DNA of 64,000 nt from Hydractinia symbiolongicarpus (taxonomy: Eukaryota > Cnidaria > Hydrozoa > Anthoathecata > Hydractiniidae), in the NCBI RefSeq assembly GCF_029227915.1, contig NC_079875.1, positions 16,919,001 to 16,983,000 of the forward strand, in the 5' to 3' direction. The position numbers were made by a program, and so were the translations under genes. The notes below the pieces were generated by a model, which was not told where the DNA came from, ran no database searches, and was given only the letters and a program-made list of their open reading frames with translations. Below, one piece after another: positions 58,201-64,000 of this stretch. Position 1 is the first letter of the stretch. Each line of letters starts with the position of its first letter.

Positions 58201-59174
58201 AGTTAAACCTAAGAATTGGTATAATTGACATTTATTTTTAGCTTAAACTTTATTATGACTTTAGGATACTTTTAGGCAAAAAACAATTTGCTCAAAGTGC
58301 AATAAGCGCCCAGCACTTATTAAGCGCCCCCCTCGAATAAGCACCCACCTGATAAAAGGGGGCGCTTAATCAAAAACTACAATGAGAAACTGGGCACTTA
58401 TTTTGAAAATTTTACTTTCTTATATTTGAGAACCCTAAAAAGACTAAACTTTACTTTCTTATGTCTTTTGTTCTGTTTTTTTTTTCAGGAAAAAAATTGA
58501 AAATTACCATTGCCTTTAATTTGTAGAAAATTAATTGGAAAATTTATACGCACACAGCATTTTTTAAGCGCCCCCCATCCCTAGATTAAGCGCCCATGCA
58601 AAAAATCTAAAAATTTAATAAGCACCCAGGGCACTTCTTTGGATCATTCCGGTATGCTGCATTGTTTACCAGACATCCAAGTGGCATCAATATTTTAAGC
58701 TAGTTTAACTTTAGCTAAAAAGTCACTATATAATCACCAAATGTTGGTGGGGATAGGCCTCTGTTTACACAGCCATACACAGTAATTTGTTACAAAGATA
58801 TAGCTAGTCAAAAGATTTTACTTACCATTTAACCTAGTATAGACAAGTCGTTCATTGACTCCACAAAGTGCTTCTGGACCTAGTCCAAATTTCTCCATAA
58901 CTCCTGGACGGTACGGTTCTAACAATATGTCAGTGTTGCTAGATAAACGCCTAATAACATCCACTCCTTTTTTTGACTTTAGGTTAAGTGATATTGATCG
59001 TTTACCTCGAGACAAACTGTCTAAAGTTGAGGTTTCTCCTGCCCTATCGACTCTGAAAACATTTGCTCCAAAGTCTGCAAGGATCATACCAGCAAAAGGG
59101 GCAGGGGCTAACCCGGCAAACTCTAAAACCCTTATTCCTGATAAGGGTAGATTCTTCGCCACGGATGTCGCCAT
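53908..59174 (-). CDS. AMACR: Alpha-methylacyl-CoA racemase
   Basis: Five minus-strand exons: 59,174-58,826, 56,056-55,964, 55,694-55,561, 54,946-54,760 and 54,314-53,908; 389 residues (human 382). It epimerises 2-methylacyl-CoA esters so that pristanoyl and bile-acid-type chains can be beta-oxidised, in peroxisomes and mitochondria. Residues seen: the CoA-binding start [26 protein letters not shown]-like [29 protein letters not shown], the catalytic His in [16 protein letters not shown], the catalytic Asp in [11 protein letters not shown], then [24 protein letters not shown], and the Glu in [21 protein letters not shown] and [13 protein letters not shown] are family motifs. It ends PKSSL, close to the KASL peroxisomal signal of mammalian AMACR. 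All joins are GT-AG and phase-consistent. The start at 59,174 fits; residues 1-8 are an extra MATSVAKN compared with the human start. Confidence 0.95.
55025..55320 (-). mobile_element. Possible Helitron/HINE-like element with 3' hairpin and microsatellite (AMACR intron 3)
   Basis: Read on the minus strand, the sequence ends CCCGTGGA-TTT-TCCACGGG (an 8-bp stem at 55,036-55,054), then CTAACGA, CTAG and a T. Helitrons end with a short GC-rich hairpin a few bases before CTRR and insert before T. A (TCTG)n array lies inside, as in Helentron-related non-autonomous elements. The 5' end was not identified. Confidence 0.4.
55124..55262. repeat. (GACA)n microsatellite, about 35 units
   Basis: Near-perfect tetranucleotide array with a single GAAA unit near 55,207. 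It creates Thr-Asp-Arg-Gln and Cys-Leu-Ser-Val repeat frames that are not genes. Lies in intron 3 of AMACR. Confidence 0.98.
56190..56430 (+). pseudogene. Retroelement-derived coding fragment (likely)
   Basis: A plus frame reads [20 protein letters not shown], then [19 protein letters not shown]. The pattern KR...Y/T..V..WLR.K..F.L..S...C.RGSR is a recurring C-terminal block in animal retroelement polymerases. Only this block is visible; the element type cannot be set. Antisense to AMACR. Confidence 0.4.
57390..57462. mobile_element. Pogo/Tigger-like transposon end
   Basis: TA followed by CAGTGGAACCTCTAATAGCG, then GCCACTTTGGGGG. CAGTGGAACCTC after TA is the usual terminus of pogo-type elements. 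An internal partial mirror (AGTGGCCGTTGCATTAGAGG at 57,432-57,451) suggests a collapsed small MITE of about 70 bp. Confidence 0.5.
57586..57618. repeat. Hairpin, 13-14 bp stem
   Basis: ACGAGGTTGCACC, then TAAATTG, then GGTGCAATCTCGT, with one mismatch. Confidence 0.75.
58290..58640. repeat. AATAAGCGCCC-repeat region (element relic)
   Basis: (A/T)TAAGC(G/A)CCC occurs at least seven times between 58,303 and 58,632, in both orientations (once as GGGGGCGCTTAA). An isolated TATAAGCGCCCAGGGCACC lies at 60,699. The GC-rich motif in AT-rich surroundings suggests subterminal repeats of a transposon. Confidence 0.55.
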
Positions 59175-59829
59175 TGTTTTATAACCCCGTGTGTTAGAAA
59201 CACGGATTTCTTCTAAAAGAAAGTTCCACGTTTAAATTTTGTGCAATAATAACATAAGGCAACCAGCGCATTTGACCCGAGGATGCGAAGTCACAAGTCC
59301 CCTTCTTATCTTATTGCCTTTTCTTTCTTTCACTTTTACTCTGGAAACAAGGTGTACAGTATATACTCTTTTTTTTAATAGGTACATTGGAAACAGCTAG
59401 CTTAGCTTTTTTATTCTGTCTTGCCTTGCGGTTGTAGCCCTAGCTAGCCAGCCAATGCTAAACTTTATGTGTGATAATAAAAATTCTTACATGCTAGACT
59501 CTCAGCTTAAAGCTTTCCAATGAAAATATTATTCTTTTTTATATACTTCGAGATTCGTGCCTGTCATCATCTTGTGTCCCGATTATAAATTATTTCTTTT
59601 GTAGAAAGGCTTTTGGACGTCTACTCTCAGACAGTTTTTGGGATAGGTAGCTACACAGATTAAGAAACAGTTTCCATATCCTGAAACCTTTTTTGTATAA
59701 AAATAAGAAATATATAGTTTCTGAATACAGAAACCAATTTCAGTTTTCCATTTTCTTCATGCTAATTTTGGTTTTTGTACTATAATCTTCTGGCCAATAG
59801 AAAGCCCTACCAATAAACTTAAAAATATT

Positions 59830-59907
59830 ATTTGGAAGAGGGTCATTAATATACCCCATCCAACCGATGCTAGCATGGAAAACCGAGAATGATGATGATG
59901 ATGTGAC
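59830..59907 (+). mobile_element. LINE 3' end fragment, copy C
   Basis: TTGGAAGAGGGTCATTAATA, then CCCCATCCAACCGATGCTAG, then GAATGATGATGATGATG, matching the last 75 bp of copies A and B, in plus orientation. Confidence 0.9.
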
Positions 59908-60062
59908 TACTACTTGATTATGTGTTTATTTTTTTTTCAGTTTTTCTTTCTAGTTTCAAACTTATTGAACTTTTTTTTAACAAAATATGTAAGAACATCT
60001 AACAAGGTAGTTACCCTGAATACACATGCTATGTTGTTATAAATAAAATCTGTAAAATACAA

Positions 60063-60518
60063 ATCATCATCATCATCATTCATCATTCTCGGCTTAACGT
60101 CCGTTTTCCATGCTAGCATGGGTTGGACGGGGTATATTAATGACCCTCTTCCAATCTGATCTAGACTGTGTTAGATCTAAACTCAACTTCCTCTCTATCA
60201 AGTCTGTCCTTATAACCTCCTGCCAAGTCTTTCTCGGTCTGCCTCTGGGCTTTGCCCCAGGAACTATCAAGTCTCTATACTTTCTTACCCAATTATCCTC
60301 CTCCATTCTTTCCAAGTGCCCCAGCCAATTCAATCTTCTTATCTGGATAACATCTTTAATTCTACAGAGACTTAGCCTGCTTCTTAGCTCATCTGAACTC
60401 TTTCTGTCTCTCAGACTGGCATTACACATTCACCTAACCATTCTCATATCATTCCTTTCTAAACGGTCAAGATCTTCCTGCTTCACTGCCCATGTCTCAC
60501 TACCGAACAACAAATCTA
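60063..60518 (-). mobile_element. LINE 3' fragment, copy D
   Basis: The minus strand reads CNASLRDRKSSDELRSRLSL, then NWLGHLERMEEDNWVRKYRD, KPRGRPRKTWQEVIRTDLIE and HASMENGR, then a (GAT)n-type tail at 60,063-60,083. Truncated at 60,518 in VKQ-type sequence. The frame is open over 111 codons. Confidence 0.9.
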
Positions 60519-60924
60519 GATAAATAAAATATTTTAAAAAATCTTGAATATGCTGTTATCCGCATCGGAATCTTTGATTAGAAAAATGGTTATTTGAGGC
60601 CTACAGTAAATTCATAGTGTAATTAATAAAAGCCTTTCTTTTAAAAGTATTTACACATAATCAAGAAAAGAGACAACGACTTTAGTTGTTTTTGTTTATA
60701 AGCGCCCAGGGCACCACACGCTTTTTTATAAACAACACAAAACTTTGCCTGAGGCTCGGTGTTTCGGTATTATGTTGCGTACGAATTGCTCTTTTTTTTG
60801 ACAGATTTGAGCCTGTGTTGCTTATAAAAGCGTTTATTTGTTCGAGTGAACTTGGAAGGAAACCTCCTTGGATATAATTTCTCCATGAACTCCATTAACT
60901 TTTTACAGAGCCTTGTCTTGATAA

Positions 60925-61055
60925 CGTTAAAAAATTGACGTTACAAAAACTTTAATCGTATACCGTTTTAATAACGTCACACTAAAAACGTTAAAAATAC
61001 GTCATTTAAGCGGTATTTAAAAAACGTTATTTTTATACCGTTTTAAAAACGTATA
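60925..61055. repeat. ACGTTA/TAACGT motif cluster
   Basis: At least nine AACGT or ACGTT motifs in both orientations over 130 bp (e.g. AACGTTAAAAAATTGACGTT, ACCGTTTTAATAACGTCAC). Probably a palindrome-rich element relic. Confidence 0.6.
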
Positions 61056-61214
61056 ATTTAGGTTTGTTTAAAAAACATTGCATTGTTTAGCAATGAACCT
61101 TGGTGGTAACAATATAGACTGTCAAAATTCAAAGCACTTTTTATGTGTACCCAGTTTTCCAAGGGTTATCCAGTTTATGTAAGAAATTTGTTAAATCTCT
61201 GAGAAATTAGTAAG

Positions 61215-61350
61215 AAATTAGTAAAAATTAAGCATTGGCATAAAATCGGCATAAAATCAGCTAAATTTTCATAACAAATGGCATGAAATTGGAAGTAAAT
61301 AGCATAAAATAGCATAAAAATAGGGTGTAAATTGGCATAAAATCATAAAT
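61215..61350. repeat. GGCATAAAATC short repeats
   Basis: Five to six GGCATAAAATC or AGCATAAAAT copies and TAGTAAGAAATTAGTAA-type repeats in tandem. Confidence 0.6.
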
Positions 61351-61590
61351 AAAATCTGTGTTTTTGCCCTGGGACCTCGGAGCTTTTTGTATAATTATGT
61401 TACATTTCTTAATTAGTCTGGCTTGTTGCCTGAGTGGGCAATTACGTCCTTACTAACCTCGGAATTAACAGTTTTAGGCTCTAATATTTGTAAAAAATTT
61501 CCTGTTTTTTATTAAAAACATACCATTTTTTTATTTTTAGGTTAGAATATTACAGATACCAAAACAAAATCTCTATGTAGTATTTATTCA

Positions 61591-64000
61591 ATGAGTGTGA
61601 CATCTTTACTAACTGCTACGACAACAGCCACTACAACAAGATCTTCTAAAAATGGCTTAGTAAGTTTTTTTATTATCTTTAGAAATTAAACCTGATTATT
61701 TGTTAGTCGAAGCCAAAAATATTACAGCGATACAATTTTTTTAAGAAATGTGACCAGCACTGGGTACGCGAATTTAGTTAGGGCCCTTAAAATGGCCCTG
61801 TTAATGAATTTGTTTTCATCTGTTAACTTTCTAAACTTATGTTGATTCTCTTTTTCTTTTTAATATGCTAATGTTAGCATATACAACTTAGGTATATTAT
61901 ATATTTTATTTTGATAAAATTTTGGATTTAACTCTCTTTTTTCATCTTACTATCCACACACAGACTGTTTCTTGTGTTTTTTTTTTAATCTGCAAAGTTT
62001 TAATCTTTGTGTATTTCAATGTGGAAATTGATGAAAATCGAACAAATATATACAGCCATAAATACTTGTTTTTGCGACTTTAAGTGTGAGCATTAATCCT
62101 GTAATGTGTTCTAAGCTATGATGATCAAATTTACCTACATTGCTTGAAGCATGTTTTGATATTAAAATAATGATCTGAGCTTTCGCAAGGATGTAACCGG
62201 AACAATTTAGAAGCATTTCCGAAGTGGAATAAACCTTCCAACATTTGTATTTATTGTTTTCAAGATTGTTATTGTTATGGTTTAAATCAATAGCGGCTAT
62301 GAGTTTCAGATACATTATTTTATAAGTAGTTTGTGTTTGTTTTTTGGATGAAGGGGGAAATTTTGCTTCTTTATCTTTCTAGGTTGCCTGCCATGGCCAA
62401 CTTTTGTCAACTTTTAAGTTTTTGTTTTTTTTTATTTTTGTTAAAATTTAGAGTAACGGTTCAGACAATGCTCCGCTGTTACGAAACCCATCAGAACTTC
62501 AACTAAAACTAGGTAGACTTTAACTTCCACATTTTAGATAATAGTCTGTGAAGGATATCAGTAGGGTATTGTTCTCAATATTTTTTCTCCATTCTTTAAG
62601 AAAAACAGTTGCAGAAATCAAGACAAGTCAGGGCTGGACCACCAGTTACAAAAAATACGTACGTTTTTAGTGTTGAATGTATTTAACTCTCCATCGCTTT
62701 TGATTGTTCAGTTGATATCATGCAAATCTTTTTTTAGATATAACACAAAAATACGTTCAGTGCATGAGCAGATGCCACTGGTTTCTAATCGGAATGGGTA
62801 TATGTTTTTTTTTCATATAAACTTTATGGTAAAAGAGAAAAGAGAATTTTATTTGAAATTTTAACATACTTAAAGCAGGGTAGGTAGTATGGAGACCTTT
62901 GCAAATTTTAACTAAAATCAGAGGAACAGTTCCCTGAATGGTTCAGATTGCTAACTTTGTATCATTTTCTTTCTAGTGGTTTTGACGATATAAATTTACA
63001 AAATAATGAGCATGATAATGATGATGACGAGGATGAGGAGGGGGAGATTGTTATTTTTAAACAGCCAAGTAAAGGAAAAGCGGTATGTTAATTACAGCAG
63101 TCTAGGTGGGTCAAGAGGAGCATGCTTCAGTCCGAAAAAAAATAATGTTAATCAAAGAAAGAGACTTATGCAGTGACTGCATTTTTACAGAGGTTAAAAT
63201 GACAAAAAAATTACTATATGATAAACATACCATTTTAAAATAACTCTAGACTATGGGTTTTAATATCCTGAAGCAAAAACATTTTTGGAATAATAAAGAG
63301 TTTCATTTCGTGCTTTCCAAACCCAAAGGCCCAGGAGAAAACAGCACTTGCTTTGGTGTGAGGCAAAGGGCAAATCAATTTTTTTCAGGAGATTTCTAGA
63401 AGAAATGCTGACATTTTGAAAAAGCTCAGGAGCATACCAAAAAAATCAGGAGTGTCTTGGGTTTTCTAGTAGAGTCTAATCCCTGCGCTTAGATCAGCGC
63501 TGTGCAAAAGGCGAAGACTAGAAAAATAAGAATAATCCTTTTTGGATTAGGCAAACTTATATTTTAATAAAATAGCGTGGAATGAGATCATGTGAATTTT
63601 AATCTGGTACAAAATTAGTTCAGGTAGTAATTTTTTTTGAATAAAACTTAGAGAAAAACAACAACTTTGTAGACTTCACCATAAGATTTTTTTATCTGGA
63701 ATCATTTTCTCTATTCCAGCTTTCCGATTATTCATCCGATTGTACAGATCAACTATTACGAGATGGATTCAGGTAACTTTTTAGCAGCATCCTTTATTAC
63801 TGCGAAGAAGTGCTTGTTATTATTAATTCACTGCATAAGAAAGTTGGTAATAATTCTCGTTTCTGATCGCAGATTTCTTATTTCTGTATGCCTTGGAAAA
63901 ATCATAATCGTGAAATTTTAAACTGGTATTTTTAATTTTGTTTTCTTCAAAAATTGGACGAAAATTTTTTTCTGTACCTCTCTATTTCTTTATTGTAGGC
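61591..64000 (+). CDS. Unrecognised gene, first six coding exons plus start of a seventh (continues off right edge)
   Basis: Exons 61,591-61,659, 62,452-62,512, 62,601-62,658, 62,738-62,797, 62,977-63,082, 63,720-63,772, and an acceptor (TTTATTGTAG) at 63,998 opening the next. All joins keep phase: TTA/GTAAGT, TTTAG/AGT, CTAG/GTAGAC, TTAAG/AA, TAC/GTACGT, TTTAG/AT, TGG/GTATAT, TCTAG/TG, GCG/GTATGT, CCAG/CT, CAG/GTAACT. The 136 codons seen start MSVTSLLTATTTATTTRSSK, then PLLRNPSELQLKL, QVRAGPPVTKNTYNTKIRSV, then an acidic run (NNEHDNDDDDEDEEGEI), KQPSKGKALSDYSSDC and TDQLLRDGF. There is no signal peptide, and the part looks disordered, like the cytosolic N terminus of a larger protein. I do not recognise the family. 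A TTTTTAG at 61,541 may open the 5' UTR exon. Confidence 0.7.

Larger units (their letters stand above)
56057..58825 (-). other. AMACR intron 1, repeat-bearing
   Basis: Holds a retroelement fragment (56,190-56,400), a lone pogo-like end (57,390), a hairpin (57,586-57,618) and a GCGCCC-repeat region (58,290-58,640). The rest is AT-rich with nothing recognised; a 113-codon frame at 57,843-58,184 has no family features. Confidence 0.6.
59175..61541. other. Divergent intergenic region between AMACR and the right-hand gene
   Basis: Contains both promoters, two LINE 3' fragments facing tail to tail (59,830-59,907 and 60,063-60,515), an ACGTTA-rich stretch (60,925-61,055) and a GGCATAAAAT repeat region (61,215-61,350). 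No TATA box could be singled out. Confidence 0.5.

Overview
This is a stretch of an AT-rich metazoan nuclear genome. It has spliced genes with GT-AG introns, 3-bp to 5-kb introns full of transposable-element debris, and no operons. A bifunctional peptide-amidating enzyme (PAM), an MFSD12-type transporter, a PTTG1IP-type PSI-domain protein, a claudin-like four-TM protein and AMACR together mean an animal. The composition, the style of the CR1-, DIRS- and Harbinger-like repeats and the PAM form make a cnidarian (perhaps a hydrozoan) my best guess. That placement is inference, since I could not search a database.

Layout. 1-3.1 kb: the first three coding exons of an MFSD12-like gene on the minus strand, running off the left edge. 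3.1-24.9 kb: no host gene recognised. It is a graveyard of tRNA-derived SINEs, a scrambled Ty3/gypsy element, a long minus-strand CR1-like LINE (PHD finger, endonuclease, RT) broken by a MITE with TTA target duplication, and a nest at 15.7-21.3 kb in which a SINE is split by a terminal-inverted-repeat (TIR) element. That element holds a LINE, and the LINE is split by a TA-duplicating element. A Harbinger-type transposase relic lies at 23.2-23.9 kb. 24.9-30.8 kb: a three-exon PTTG1IP-like gene (+), whose 4.8-kb first intron holds a SINE, a CR1-like RT relic and a DIRS-like relic. 30.8-34.8 kb: intergenic. 34.85-47.08 kb: a 20-exon PAM gene (+), with PHM then PAL domains, an unusually long N-terminal pro-region, no membrane anchor and a possible alternative PHM-only last exon. 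51.4-52.9 kb: a three-exon claudin/PMP22-superfamily gene (+) with a duplicated splice acceptor. 53.9-59.2 kb: a five-exon AMACR gene (-) with all catalytic residues and a peroxisomal-type C terminus. 61.6-64 kb: the first exons of an unrecognised gene (+) with an acidic N-terminal region, running off the right edge.

The genes do not form one pathway. PAM matures amidated neuropeptides in the secretory path, AMACR acts in peroxisomal or mitochondrial branched-chain fatty acid oxidation, and MFSD12 is a lysosomal-type transporter. The most informative signals are the nested transposons, whose insertion sites can be checked within the window itself, and the gene-structure oddities of PAM and the claudin-like gene. 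I saw no CRISPR, rRNA or functional tRNA gene.
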